The notes: generated by a model not told the origin, from the letters alone. Shown: positions 27,462 through 36,470, counted from the stretch's first letter. The stretch is DNA of 64,000 bases from JAJDUF01 sp965238265 (GCA_965238265.1 OZ250185.1:2666001-2730000), one strand, 5' to 3'. A program made the numbers and translations.

Positions 27462-28499
27462 CTAGCGGAACTGGCGTAGGAACCGCAGGTCGTTTTCGTA
27501 GAACAGGCGTAGATCGTCAATGCCATAGAGCAGCATGGCGATACGGTCGAGACCCATGCCAAAGGCAAAGCCGCTGTACTCATCCGGGTCGTAGCCGACA
27601 TTGCGTAGCACCTGCGGATGGATCATCCCGGCGCCCAGAATCTCGATCCAGCCCGTACTGCTGCACACGCCACACCCACTCCCATCGCAGACGTGGCACT
27701 CCATCGCCATATCCACGCCCGGCTCCACGAAGGGGAAGTAGTCGCAGCGGAACCGGGTACGCCGTTCCTGGCCGAAGATGAGCTGGATAGCCTGCGTCAG
27801 GGTGCCTTTCAGATCGGCCATGGTGACCCGGCGATCCACTGCGAAGCCTTCTACCTGATACAGCATCCAGCCGTGTGTGGCGTCCGTTGCTTCATAGCGA
27901 TAGACCTTGCCGGGGACGATGACCCGCACCGGCGGCTCGGTCTGTTCCATTATGCGGATCTGCATCGGCGAGGTGTGCGTGCGGAGCAGCACTTCGCCCG
28001 GTTTACCCACGTTCCCGATGTAGAAGGTGTCCCACATATCGCGAGCCGGGTGCTCTTCGGGCAAGTTGAGCAAGGTGAAGTTGTTGCGATCCCACTCCAC
28101 CTCCGGCCCGTCCGTGGCGCGGAAGCCAAGCTGACCGAAGGCCGCTATGACCCGGGCCTTGACCAGGTTGATCACATGCGCCTGGCCCATGCGCGGCCGA
28201 ATGCCGGGCAGCGTGACGTCGAACGCTGTCCCGTCCTCTACCGGCGTCTGCTCTCCATTAGCTAGGGCCTGCTTCCGGGCGTCATAAGCGCTGGTCAAGG
28301 CTGCTTTGACCGCGTTTCCCGCTGCCCCGGCGGCCGGACGCGCCTCCGGCGGGAGCTGCCCCAGCCCACGCATGGCTTGGGCGAGGCGCCCGCGCCGCCC
28401 GAGATACTCGATACGCCAGGCTTCCAGCTCCTGCGCGTCCCCGGCGTCGGCCAGCTCGCGCTCGGCCGCCTGTCGCAGCGCTTCCCACGTATCCTGCAT
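27462..28499 (-). CDS. pheS: Phenylalanine-tRNA ligase alpha subunit
   Basis: Catalytic subunit of PheRS, 345 residues. Class II motifs are visible: FRATDGPEVEWDRNNFTLLN, HPARDMWDTFYI, motif 2 region RTHTSPMQIR and PGKVYRYEATDATH, and motif 3 GFAFGMGLDRIAMLLYGI near the C-terminus. The N-terminal coiled-coil arm is present. The leader is a T-box riboswitch with a Phe specifier codon (28590-28975), so expression should rise when uncharged tRNA-Phe accumulates; pheT is downstream. Confidence 0.97.
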   Translation of the reverse strand: MQDTWEALRQAAERELADAGDAQELEAWRIEYLGRRGRLAQAMRGLGQLPPEARPAAGAAGNAVKAALTSAYDARKQALANGEQTPVEDGTAFDVTLPGIRPRMGQAHVINLVKARVIAAFGQLGFRATDGPEVEWDRNNFTLLNLPEEHPARDMWDTFYIGNVGKPGEVLLRTHTSPMQIRIMEQTEPPVRVIVPGKVYRYEATDATHGWMLYQVEGFAVDRRVTMADLKGTLTQAIQLIFGQERRTRFRCDYFPFVEPGVDMAMECHVCDGSGCGVCSSTGWIEILGAGMIHPQVLRNVGYDPDEYSGFAFGMGLDRIAMLLYGIDDLRLFYENDLRFLRQFR

Positions 28500-28519
28500 C
28501 GTCCACTCCTTCAGACCTC

Positions 28520-28582
28520 ACCCCCGTCTACCTCCGGCAGCCCCCTTTCCACCATGTGGAGAGGGGCCCGGGGGGTGAGGCC
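28520..28582. repeat. Dispersed palindrome
   Basis: CCTTTCCACCATGTGGAGAGG flanked by CCTCACCCCC and GGGGGGTGAGG, between the T-box terminator and pheS. Confidence 0.7.
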
Positions 28583-28589
28583 GCCACAC

Positions 28590-28975
28590 AACAAGAAAGC
28601 CGTCGCCTCGTCCGGGACGAAGCGACGGCCGTGGCCTGTCATCTCCGCGGTACCACCCGCGTTGGCTCGCTGGCCGCGCCAATCTCAATGACTATGGCGG
28701 CAACAAGCCCACTCTCACTGGCTCCAGGGCACACCTACCCCCAAGCCATTGCCCCGCTATCGGTGGGCCTCCGGGTCGGCATTACTCAACCACCGTGCCG
28801 ACCCACCCAGGTTCCTCGGTGGCATCCGGCACGCCGGCCTTCCCTCCGCCGGCTCAGAAGGGAACTTCGGAGCGACCCGTGCCGCCGGGGCTTGCAGCCG
28901 CTGATCCCGGCTCTCTGCTGACAGGGGAGCCGCCCTACTCGCTTCGTCTTCGCCGTTGGCTATTCACTTCCGCTC
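28590..28975 (-). promoter_or_regulatory. T-box riboswitch, Phe specifier, upstream of pheS
   Basis: On the minus strand the T-box sequence GGGTGGTACCGCG is at 28658-28646. A terminator hairpin follows at 28629-28599 (GCCGTCGC paired with GCGACGGC, then TTTCTT). Upstream is a Stem I with the GACGAAGCGAGTAG start and an AGAGAGCCGGG block. The specifier in CCGAAG-TTC-CCTTCTGAGCC reads TTC = Phe (28864-28862). The antiterminator bulge TGGT pairs with ACCA, fitting an A discriminator on tRNA-Phe. Confidence 0.92.
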
Positions 28976-28995
28976 GCACGTCGGCCGGCGGGACT

Positions 28996-29796
28996 CTACC
29001 CACCGCTCACCGTGCGCTGGCGTAACGCCTCGAACAAGATAATACCGGCTGCGACCCCGACGTTCAACGAGTCCAACGGCCGGCCGCTCGCCATCGGCAC
29101 GGTCACCGCTTGCCCGCCCGTGAGCTGCACGGCCTCGGCGCTGGCACCCTGCGCCTCGCTAGAGACGACGAGCGCCGACGGCTTCTGCCAATCCGGCGCC
29201 CAATAGGCGACGCCGCTGCGGGGATGAGCAAGCCAGCGCGCCGGCACCGGAGCGAGCATGTCACTGAGCGCCGGCCACTCCACACCCTGCCGGATGGGTA
29301 CCTGGAAATGCGCCCCGGCTGCGGCCCGCACGACCTTGGGACTCCACAGATCAACGCAGCCACGCGCGGCCAGCACTTCGGTCACGCCACTGGCCGCCGC
29401 CACGCGCAGGATCGCCCCGGCGTTGCCGGGATCGCTGATGCCGTCAAGCAGCAGCACAAGCGGCACGGCGCTCTCGTCAGGATCGAGACGAACCTGCGGA
29501 ACGACAGCGACGATGCCCGGCGGCGTGACCGTATCACTGACGGCACTCAGCACCGCCGGCGACACCTCGCGGACCGCCGCGCCGGCGCGGCGGATGGTAT
29601 CGAGGAGGTGGCGGTGGCGGCGCTGCCGGTGGGTGAAGTCGGGGCGGTGGAGCACGAGCTGCGGCGTGGTGGCGCGGAGGGCCTCGGTGATAAGCCGCGT
29701 ACCTTCCACCAAGAAGGCGCCGGCACGCTGACGCCCCCGGCGCGTGTGGAGGCTGAGAGCGAGGCGTATCCGTGGATTAGCGAGACTGGTAATCAA
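28996..29796 (-). CDS. TrmH/SpoU-family RNA 2'-O-methyltransferase
   Basis: 266 residues. The N-terminal substrate-binding domain is of L30e/SpoU_sub-bind type (SLANPRIRLALSLHTRRGRQRAGAFLVEGTRLI). The C-terminal SPOUT domain has the three motifs, recognisable as LDGISDPGNAGAILRVAAASG, VVVSSEAQGASAE and VPMASGRPLDSLNVGVAAGIILFE, which form the trefoil knot binding SAM. The target, rRNA or tRNA, is not given by the sequence. It lies 6 bp after rplT, and this gene next to rplT and pheS is a common arrangement. Confidence 0.9.
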   Translation of the reverse strand: MITSLANPRIRLALSLHTRRGRQRAGAFLVEGTRLITEALRATTPQLVLHRPDFTHRQRRHRHLLDTIRRAGAAVREVSPAVLSAVSDTVTPPGIVAVVPQVRLDPDESAVPLVLLLDGISDPGNAGAILRVAAASGVTEVLAARGCVDLWSPKVVRAAAGAHFQVPIRQGVEWPALSDMLAPVPARWLAHPRSGVAYWAPDWQKPSALVVSSEAQGASAEAVQLTGGQAVTVPMASGRPLDSLNVGVAAGIILFEALRQRTVSGG

Positions 29797-29802
29797 GCCG
29801 GG

Positions 29803-30153
29803 TTAGGCCGCTGCCGCCTGCGTCGCAATCTGTCCGAACGCCTCGGCATCGCGCACGGCGAGGTCGGCAAGCATCTTGCGGTCCACGGTGATACCGGCTT
29901 TGCGGAGGCCGTGCATGAAGGTGCTATAGGTCAGGCCGTGCTGTCTGGACGCGGCGTTGATGCGCAGGATCCACAACCGGCGCAGGTCGCGCTTGCGCTG
30001 CCGGCGACCACGATAGGCGTAGTCGAGGCTGTGCATCATGGCCTCGTGTGCCACCTTGTAGCGGCGGCTCCGCGCCCCGTACTGGCCCTTCGTCCGCTTG
30101 AGCACCTTCTTATGCCGGCGATGATTGGTAACGCCGCGCTTGATCCGTACCAT
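29803..30153 (-). CDS. rplT: 50S ribosomal protein L20
   Basis: 116 residues, very basic, colinear with L20: MVRIKRGVTNHRRHKKVLK, then GAYGARSRRYKVAHEAMMH-like core and RRLWILRINAASRQHGLTYS. It binds 23S rRNA early in 50S assembly. It sits 34 bp after rpmI; infC, commonly first in this operon, is absent here. Confidence 0.97.
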   Translation of the reverse strand: MVRIKRGVTNHRRHKKVLKRTKGQYGARSRRYKVAHEAMMHSLDYAYRGRRQRKRDLRRLWILRINAASRQHGLTYSTFMHGLRKAGITVDRKMLADLAVRDAEAFGQIATQAAAA

Positions 30154-30187
30154 GTCCGTATCCTGCTATGCCTCAATCAGCCTGGTG

Positions 30188-30385
30188 CTAACTACCGGCC
30201 AGTATTCTCTTGATCCGCTTGGCATCACTCGGCGCTGCAGCGGATGTCTCGTCAATCATGCGCTTGGTCCGCCCGCGCTTCTTCATGCGATGGTGGCTGA
30301 CCGACCCTTTCGAGCGCATCACCTTGCCGTTGCGAGTAATCCGAAACCGCTTGACCGAGGCCTTGTGGGTTTTCATCTTGGGCAT
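30188..30385 (-). CDS. rpmI: 50S ribosomal protein L35
   Basis: 65 residues (MPKMKTHKASVKRFRIT...DAKRIKRILAGS), normal for L35, with the basic KRFRITRNGKVMR and SHHRMKKRGRTKR blocks. The start at 30385 has TGAGGATGG upstream; the frame stays open for 31 more codons, but that part is leader. First gene of rpmI-rplT-trmH. Confidence 0.96.
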   Translation of the reverse strand: MPKMKTHKASVKRFRITRNGKVMRSKGSVSHHRMKKRGRTKRMIDETSAAAPSDAKRIKRILAGS

Positions 30386-30455
30386 AAGTGCCATCCTCAG
30401 GGGGAAATCATCGTCCGGCCGGAAGCACACGCAAGCCGGCAAAGGAGCGAACGTA

Positions 30456-30464
30456 ACTATAGCA
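30456..30464 (-). promoter_or_regulatory. Extended -10 promoter of the rpmI operon
   Basis: The minus strand reads TGCTATAGT, an extended -10 (TGn-TATAGT) about 70 nt before rpmI. The -35 region is weak. Confidence 0.45.
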
Positions 30465-30571
30465 CTTTTCTTCGGCATCAGGCCAGAGATTGAGGCGCGA
30501 ACGGACAGCCGTCTACGACTGACGCGCCAGCGCGCACCACCCCTCCCACCATCCGTGCGCGTCCGGCGTCG

Positions 30572-31621
30572 TTACAGGTAGCCCTGCGCCTTCATCAGCT
30601 CGGCGTTGAGGATGGCGGCCCCCGCAGCGCCGCGGATGGTATTGTGGCCAACCACGAGCAGCTTCCAGTCGAGGATGGGGCAGGGCCGGATCCGGCCCAC
30701 CACCGTCGCCATACCACCGGCAGCGTTGCGGTCGAGGCGCGGCTGAGGGCGATTCCCCGCCGCTGGCACCTCTATGGGGTGCTCAGGCGCACTCGGTAGC
30801 CGCAGCTCTTGGGGCAAGCCCCGGAACTCGTGGAGGACCTGCCGTAGCTCGTCGGCCGTAGCCGGCCGACCGAGCTTAACCGAGACGGCCTCCGTATGCC
30901 CGTCCCACACTGCCACCCGATGGCAATGGGCGCTGATCGGCAAGTCCGCCAGGGTGATCTCCGCCCCGTTCAGCGTGCCGAGGAGCTTCAGTGGCTCCCA
31001 CTCCATTTTCGGCTCCTCGCCGTCAGTGTGCGGGAGCACGTTGTCAATCACGTCGAGCGACGGCACACCCGGATATCCGGCGCCGGAAACCGCCTGCATC
31101 GTGGTGACGATGACTTGCTCTAGCCCAAAGGCGTCATACAGCGGCTTGAGTGCCATTACGAGCGTAATGGTCGAGCAGTTGGGGTTCGTCACCAGGCAAC
31201 CATGATCCCAGCCGCGGCTCTTCTGCTGCGACGGCAACAAGCCGAGATGATCGGGGTTGACCTCCGGGATCAACAGCGGCACGTCCGGCTCCCGTCGGTA
31301 AGCGCCCGCGTTGCTGCTGACGACGTAGCCGGCCTCGGCAAACGCCGGCTCGACTTCCCGCGCCACATCCGAGGGCAGCGCGGAAAACACGAGCGCGCAG
31401 TCGAGCGGCGGCCGGCTCTCGACCACGGTCATGTCGGCCACCCGGTCGGGGATAGCCGTCGGCAGCAGCCAATGCACGGCGTCGCCATAGCGCTTACCGG
31501 CGCTGCGCTCCGAGGCGGCGACCGCCGAGACCTCGAACCACGGATGTTCGGCGAGCAGCTGGATGAACCGCTGACCGACGATGCCCGTGGCAGCCAGAAC
31601 ACCTACCGGTATCTTTTCCAC
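30572..31621 (-). CDS. asd: Aspartate-semialdehyde dehydrogenase
   Basis: NADP-dependent reduction of aspartyl phosphate to the semialdehyde, the branch point to lysine, threonine, methionine and diaminopimelate. About 349 residues. The Rossmann start is VGVLAATGIVGQRFIQLL, the catalytic cysteine is in TNPNCSTITLVMAL, and the substrate-binding His is in SAHCHRVAVWDGHTEAV. The spacing and HCHR form fit the archaeal/fungal-type ASADH subfamily rather than the E. coli type. I chose the GTG at 31621 because GAGGAGG precedes it by 6 nt; the open frame upstream is repeat-derived. Confidence 0.93.
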   Translation of the reverse strand: MEKIPVGVLAATGIVGQRFIQLLAEHPWFEVSAVAASERSAGKRYGDAVHWLLPTAIPDRVADMTVVESRPPLDCALVFSALPSDVAREVEPAFAEAGYVVSSNAGAYRREPDVPLLIPEVNPDHLGLLPSQQKSRGWDHGCLVTNPNCSTITLVMALKPLYDAFGLEQVIVTTMQAVSGAGYPGVPSLDVIDNVLPHTDGEEPKMEWEPLKLLGTLNGAEITLADLPISAHCHRVAVWDGHTEAVSVKLGRPATADELRQVLHEFRGLPQELRLPSAPEHPIEVPAAGNRPQPRLDRNAAGGMATVVGRIRPCPILDWKLLVVGHNTIRGAAGAAILNAELMKAQGYL

Positions 31622-31664
31622 AAGCTGCCTCCTCGGGTTTGATGTTCTCTGCGCTCCCTCCCTA

Positions 31665-31800
31665 GCCCCTGGCAAGGGTAGGTTTTCGAGGGGGATGAGC
31701 ACACCTACTCCCAACCCCTCCCTGCAGGGCAGGGGCTACAGGTCGCCGCAATGACTCCCCTTCCCTGGAGGGAAGGGGCCGGGGGTTAGGTCCCACCCGC
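31665..31800. repeat. Dispersed repeat cluster between asd and thrS
   Basis: Two opposed copies of the CCCTTCCCTGGAGGGAAGGGG and CCCCTCCCTGCAGGGCAGGGG type, each with an outer TAACCCCC / GGGGGTTAGG arm. Same family as 24117-24262. Confidence 0.7.
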
Positions 31801-31848
31801 CTCCCGCCACCCCAGGAAGAGCCACGAGAGTCAGAGCAAACCAGTCTA

Positions 31849-33702
31849 CTATAACAACGACTCGCTCGCTTTCGCCTCGACTTCACGCTTCATGCCGGCA
31901 ATGACGTCCGACAGCGCTACCGTCCCGCGATCCTTCCCGCTCCGCAGGCGCACCGCTACACGCTGCGCCGCCGCCTCCCGGTCACCGACGACGAGCATGT
32001 ACGGAATCTTCTGGAGTTGCGCTTCACGTATTTTCGCACCGATACGCTGCGAGCGGCTATCTACCCTCGCGCGGAGACCGGCCTGCTCCAGCGCTGACGC
32101 TACTTCCGCCGCATAGGCATTGTGGCGGTCGGCGATGGGCAGCACGATGGCCTGAGCCGGCGCTAACCACAGCGGGAAAGCGCCCCCGTAGTGCTCGATC
32201 AGCGTGCCCAAGAACCGCTCCAGCGAGCCGAGCAAGGCACGATGGACCATGAAGGGCCGGTGCTCGGCGCCGTCCTCGCCGATGTAGCCCAGGTCGAAGC
32301 GCTCCGGGAGGTTGAAGTCCACCTGGATCGTCGTACACTGCCACGAGCGGCCGAGCGAGTCGAGCAGTCGAATATCAATCTTCGGCGCATAGAAGACCGC
32401 CTCACCCTCGGCAACGTGGAAGTCGAGATCGTGTCTTTCGAGGGCACGCCGCAACGCGCCTTCGGCCTGCTCCCACTCCTCATCGCTGCCCATGTACTGA
32501 TCCAGGTTGTTCGGATCGCGCACGGAAAGATCAATCTCGTACTCGTGGAAGCCGAACGACCGCAGCAGGTGCAGGCCGAGATCAAGCACGCCATTGATCT
32601 CGTCTTCGAGTTGGTCGGGCCGGCAGAAGATGTGCGAGTCGTCCTGCGTAAAGCCACGCACGCGCAAGAGTCCATGCAGCACGCCGGCGCGCTCGTACCG
32701 ATAGACCGTGCCCAGCTCGCAGTACCGGACCGGCAGCTCGCGATAAGAACGCAGCCGCCGCCGGTAGACCAGCACGTGGAAGGGGCAGTTCATCGGCTTG
32801 AGCAGGAACTGCTGCTGATCTATGTCAATCGGCGCATACATGGCGTCCCGGAAAAACTCCAGGTGGCCAGAGCTTGACCACAAATCCGCAGTGCCGATGT
32901 GCGGCGAGTAGACGTACTCATAGCCCCATTTGCGATGCTCTTCCTTCCAGAAGTCCTCGGACACGCTCCGCAGGATCGCGCCATTCGGCTCCCAAATCGG
33001 CAGGCCGCCGCCGACCTGCTCATTGAAGAAGAACAGTCCCAAGTCGGTGCCGAGGCGCCGATGATCGCGCCGGCGCGCTTCTTCGAGCTTCCACAGGTAA
33101 TCGTCAAGCTCTTGCTGCGTGTGCCAAGCCGTCCCGTAGATGCGTTGGAGTTGCGGCCGGTCTTCCGCTCCACGCCAGTAGGCGCCGGCGACGCGCAGCA
33201 GCTTGATCGGCCCGATCTGTCCCGTCCGCGCGACGTGCGGGCCACCGCAAAGGTCGAGAAACTTGCCCTGTTCGTAGAGCCGCACGCCGCCCGCGCCGAC
33301 CCCGGCGGCATCCGGCGAATCAGCCATCTCGCCGCTCGCCTCGCCGGCCAGCAACGCCTCGATCAGCTCCAGCTTGTAGGGCTGCCTGCTCTCCCGGAAC
33401 AGCTGTTTGGCCGCCTCGCCCTCGATCTCCTGGGACGAAAAGGGCACGTTAGCCTTGATGATCCGCCGCATCCGCCGCTCGATTTGGGCCAAATCATCCG
33501 GCGTCAGCGGCCGGGGCAGGTCGAAGTCGTAGTAGAAGCCGTCGGCAATCGGCGGCCCGATGCCGAACTTCGCATCGGGCCAGATTTGCTGGACCGCCTC
33601 GGCCATGACGTGTGCAGCGGAATGCCGCAGCGTATCCAGCGGAATCGGCCCATCGCCCGGCGCCACAGCCGCAGCGCTCGCCGCAGCCTCGTTCTTACTC
33701 AT
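31849..33702 (-). CDS. thrS: Threonine-tRNA ligase without TGS domain
   Basis: Class II synthetase, 617 residues. The usual N-terminal TGS domain (about 60 residues) is missing; after about 25 unconserved residues the editing domain begins with LRHSAAHVMAEAVQ. The second-additional domain, the catalytic core (motif 2 around RYCELGTVYRYERAGVLHGLLRVRGF, zinc-ligand region NCPFHVLVYRRRLRSYRELP) and the anticodon-binding domain (PAQAIVLPIADRHNAYA...MLVVGDREA) are all present. Controlled by an upstream T-box with a Thr specifier. Confidence 0.95.
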   Translation of the reverse strand: MSKNEAAASAAAVAPGDGPIPLDTLRHSAAHVMAEAVQQIWPDAKFGIGPPIADGFYYDFDLPRPLTPDDLAQIERRMRRIIKANVPFSSQEIEGEAAKQLFRESRQPYKLELIEALLAGEASGEMADSPDAAGVGAGGVRLYEQGKFLDLCGGPHVARTGQIGPIKLLRVAGAYWRGAEDRPQLQRIYGTAWHTQQELDDYLWKLEEARRRDHRRLGTDLGLFFFNEQVGGGLPIWEPNGAILRSVSEDFWKEEHRKWGYEYVYSPHIGTADLWSSSGHLEFFRDAMYAPIDIDQQQFLLKPMNCPFHVLVYRRRLRSYRELPVRYCELGTVYRYERAGVLHGLLRVRGFTQDDSHIFCRPDQLEDEINGVLDLGLHLLRSFGFHEYEIDLSVRDPNNLDQYMGSDEEWEQAEGALRRALERHDLDFHVAEGEAVFYAPKIDIRLLDSLGRSWQCTTIQVDFNLPERFDLGYIGEDGAEHRPFMVHRALLGSLERFLGTLIEHYGGAFPLWLAPAQAIVLPIADRHNAYAAEVASALEQAGLRARVDSRSQRIGAKIREAQLQKIPYMLVVGDREAAAQRVAVRLRSGKDRGTVALSDVIAGMKREVEAKASESLL

Positions 33703-33737
33703 CGCGTACTCCTATCTCTGATTTCAAGATGTGGGGT

Positions 33738-33870
33738 GGTCTTACCACCCGTCATTCCCGCGAAAGCGGGAATCCAGACTCCCTCTCCCACGGGGAGAGG
33801 GCTGGGGTGAGGGCAGCCCGGGGGCTGGGGAGAGGGCTGGGGTGAGGGCAGCCCGGGGGCTCAACACCGG
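33738..33870. repeat. Dispersed palindrome plus tandem GGGGCTGGGG steps
   Basis: CATTCCCGCGAAAGCGGGAATCCA (33753-33776), CCTCTCCCACGGGGAGAGG, then a direct repeat of GGGCTGGGGTGAGGGCAGCCCG in two copies about 45 bp apart. Confidence 0.75.
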
Positions 33871-34099
33871 CCCCCCGTGGTCCTCCCGCCTTCGCGGATA
33901 CGACCGGGAAACGTCACCGGCGCCTAGCACACGGTCGCGCCCCGGCCGCGGTGAACGGCCGGGGGATACCTCTCCAGCTCTCGTTGCTCTGTGACTGGAA
34001 CAATCATCGCACTGACCTGTCGTATTACTCGCCTCTGCCGTGTCCCTGATCCGGTTGGGCCGGCTGCCTCTCCCGGCAAGAGCCGGCGCGCGGGCCAGC

Positions 34100-34420
34100 G
34101 GCCAAACAAAACGCCCCCCGCCCTTTCGGGACGGGAGGCACGGCCTCTCGCGGTTCCACCCAAATTCGCCGCGCCGCCCAGCCGGGCTAACGTGGCGCAC
34201 TCGACGGCTGCTATCCGGAGCCACCGGGGTCGGCTTACGCAGCGCCGATCCGGCCCCGCTCTAGGAGCGGACCGCACGCCTTCAACCGACCGGCTCGGAG
34301 GTGGTATCCCGGCCTAGAGCACCGGGGAGGCTTGCAGCCGGTGGCCTCCCCTCTCTGCCGCGCCGCCGGACCAGGATGTGTCCTCGTCAACGCCTACCGT
34401 ATTCGTTTCCTCCTCCAGTG
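34100..34420 (-). promoter_or_regulatory. T-box riboswitch, Thr specifier, upstream of thrS
   Basis: On the minus strand the T-box motif GGGTGGAACCGCG is at 34161-34149, followed by a perfect intrinsic terminator at 34139-34113 (GCCTCCCGTCCC-GAAA-GGGCGGGGGGC) and GTTTTGTTT. Stem I contains GCAGAGAGGGGAGG. The specifier in CCGGGAT-ACC-ACCTCCGAGCC reads ACC = Thr (34305-34303). The bulge TGGA implies a U discriminator on tRNA-Thr, as known for Gram-positive-type tRNA-Thr. Confidence 0.92.
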
Positions 34421-34490
34421 TAGCATACGACCCCTAGCGACAAACGAGGGCCTACGGTGCGCCTGCGACCAATATCTATCAGTAGCCAGT

Positions 34491-35123
34491 CTAAACAGGC
34501 TGGTTAAGCCGCTTCTTCGTGAGTTTCCCTAATACCTGGGCCACGGGGTCCGCTTGCGCCTCAAGATGATGCACCATCGCACGCTGATCGTCGAGCGACC
34601 GGTTCTGGCCTAGCTTGAACTTGCCCTCAACCCGCGTGATGTCCATCGTAAAGCCCACGATGGCTTTCAAGAGGCTGGCTCTGAGGTCTGTGGGCAGTAT
34701 CCCCGGCCATGGCTGCGGCTTGTCAGCCTCGTAGATGGTCACCAACCGATCAACAAAGTCGGAGAGCCATTGCTCGTCATCAACGACGCGAGGAACGCCA
34801 TATACATGCACTACGGCATAGTTCCATGTAGGTACGGCGGGTGATGATGAGGTATACCAACTCGGGGAAATGTAGGCATGAGGCCCGTGAAAAATCGCTA
34901 ACGCTTCCTGTTGACCGTCGAATGCGTGCCAGTGCCGATTGGCGCGGGCGACGTGCCCCAGGAGCGCTCCCTGTGATGATTGGGACTGATCGAGGATCAG
35001 TGGCAGGTGGGTCGCGAAAAAGCTACCCTGCACCGAGCTGATGAGCGTCGCAAAACTGTTGCTGGCGATGAACTCCGCCAGCACCCGACTGTCCGCTATT
35101 TGGAATGCCTTGGGGATGTACAT
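34491..35123 (-). CDS. FMN-binding negative transcriptional regulator, PaiB family
   Basis: 210 residues. PaiB hallmarks are MYIPKAFQIAD at the start, FATLISSVQGSFFATHLPLIL, GHVARANRHWHAFDGQQEALAIFHGPHAYISPSWY and TWNYAVVHVYG. The family has the split-barrel flavin-binding fold; B. subtilis PaiB is linked to repression of sporulation and protease genes, but most members are uncharacterised. It lies 18 bp downstream of the sialidase-like gene on the same strand, so they may be cotranscribed. Confidence 0.9.
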   Translation of the reverse strand: MYIPKAFQIADSRVLAEFIASNSFATLISSVQGSFFATHLPLILDQSQSSQGALLGHVARANRHWHAFDGQQEALAIFHGPHAYISPSWYTSSSPAVPTWNYAVVHVYGVPRVVDDEQWLSDFVDRLVTIYEADKPQPWPGILPTDLRASLLKAIVGFTMDITRVEGKFKLGQNRSLDDQRAMVHHLEAQADPVAQVLGKLTKKRLNQPV

Positions 35124-35141
35124 GGTTTTGTATTCCTCTCC

Positions 35142-36470
35142 TCACTGGATTACCGGATGGAGATTCAGCGCGAGTGAGCGGAAATCGCGGACGCGGTGGA
35201 TGGTCACTAGGTCGTTATCGTGCTGATTGGGCGCGTTCTTCGCGGTGCGCGACGAGACCAACAGGTCATCGCCGTCAATCAAGAGCGCGTTGTATTGAAA
35301 GCCCTGTCCCGGACTGAGCCACATGGCAATACAGCCCGCCGGAAACCAGTTCAGCGCGTCCAGGCTGTACATGAGCATCAGAAACCGGCGCTCATTGCCG
35401 GAGCGACCCTTGAGGAGTCCCCGGGCCGCCATCTCCCGCCCCCACTCCAGGTCCTGCGTCCGCGTCGGCAGACTGGTCGCTGCCCAGAAGTAGCCGTCCT
35501 GGCAGCCCAAAGCCGCACGGATGGTGCCAGGTGTGGTGCGGCTTTGGGCTGCCACCGGCTCGTCCCGAATGATGTGGAAGTAGCAGTTGCCGGGCAGCGG
35601 ATGAAACTGAGTAAACCGCAGCTCGATCTCCTCGCCGTCGTCGGCCACGTCACAGACCGCGCAGAGATGCGCGGTCGTCTGCCGATCAATGCGGAGCCGC
35701 ACGAAGACGCGGATGCGGCCGTTGACGTTGACGACGTTCGGCTCCAGCCAGTGATCGCCGTGGTCCGGTGGCTGGCCTGGAAACGACGCGGTCAGATCGT
35801 CGCCATCAGCCGCATACACCGCTCCTTGCGCCACTTGGTCGCGTAGCTCGGCGCTGAGGCCGGCCGGCGTACCGGGGTACGTGAGGTACGGCGAAATCCG
35901 CCAGCGAGACCGGTCCAGCAAGTCATCGGCAGCCAGGTCACCGGCCACGACGACGATCCGCGACCCGGCGCGATTGAAGTTGCCGCCGGCATTGGGCGCC
36001 CCCAACGCCCAATACAAAGTGTCGTCGCGGACGGCGTGGGGCGTAAAGGTGTTCCAGAAGCGCCCCGTAAACAGTGTTACCGGCTCACTCCAGCTCGCTC
36101 CCTCATCATCGCTGGCCGTCACTACGATGTCCCCGCGGCCGGGCCGGTTGCACAGCAGGTGTAGCCGGTCGCGGTGAACGAAGACCAGCCCGTCGTCGAG
36201 GTCCACCGCCCCGGTCTCGTTCCACGTCTCACCCCCATCATCGCTCGTGCAGAACACCGTCCCCAGCGCCCGCTCCGGGTGGCTCGGCGCCCGACCGATC
36301 CGGGTCACCAGGGAGAAGCTGCACAGCAACCGTCCGCTGGGCAGCCGGAGCAGCGCCGGCGTCGCCGTGAAGACATCGGGATCGGCAATGTGCCGCACCA
36401 CCGTATAGTCCTGCGCCAGCGGCGCTGCGTGGGGTGTGTACGCGGCTCGGCTGCTAGCGCTATTAGTCAT
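35142..36470 (-). CDS. Sialidase-like BNR-repeat protein
   Basis: 442 residues with a six-bladed propeller pattern. Asp-boxes are visible as CTSDDGGETWN and ASDDEGASWSEP; later blades are weaker (YLTYPGTPAGLSAE; GCQDGYFWAATSL; MLMYSLDALNWFPAG). There is no signal peptide, so it is probably cytoplasmic, as is common for sialidase-superfamily proteins that are not true sialidases. An in-frame GTG at 36500 exists, but a -10 box TAGAAT (36508-36503) would place transcription start near 36496, so ATG 36470 is preferred. A truncated paralogue start with the same promoter is at 37516. The substrate is unknown. Confidence 0.8.
   Translation of the reverse strand: MTNSASSRAAYTPHAAPLAQDYTVVRHIADPDVFTATPALLRLPSGRLLCSFSLVTRIGRAPSHPERALGTVFCTSDDGGETWNETGAVDLDDGLVFVHRDRLHLLCNRPGRGDIVVTASDDEGASWSEPVTLFTGRFWNTFTPHAVRDDTLYWALGAPNAGGNFNRAGSRIVVVAGDLAADDLLDRSRWRISPYLTYPGTPAGLSAELRDQVAQGAVYAADGDDLTASFPGQPPDHGDHWLEPNVVNVNGRIRVFVRLRIDRQTTAHLCAVCDVADDGEEIELRFTQFHPLPGNCYFHIIRDEPVAAQSRTTPGTIRAALGCQDGYFWAATSLPTRTQDLEWGREMAARGLLKGRSGNERRFLMLMYSLDALNWFPAGCIAMWLSPGQGFQYNALLIDGDDLLVSSRTAKNAPNQHDNDLVTIHRVRDFRSLALNLHPVIQ

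Noticed and set aside
29110..30213. Plus-strand 367-codon frame over trmH, rplT and rpmI
   Set aside because: Antisense to three confidently identified genes.
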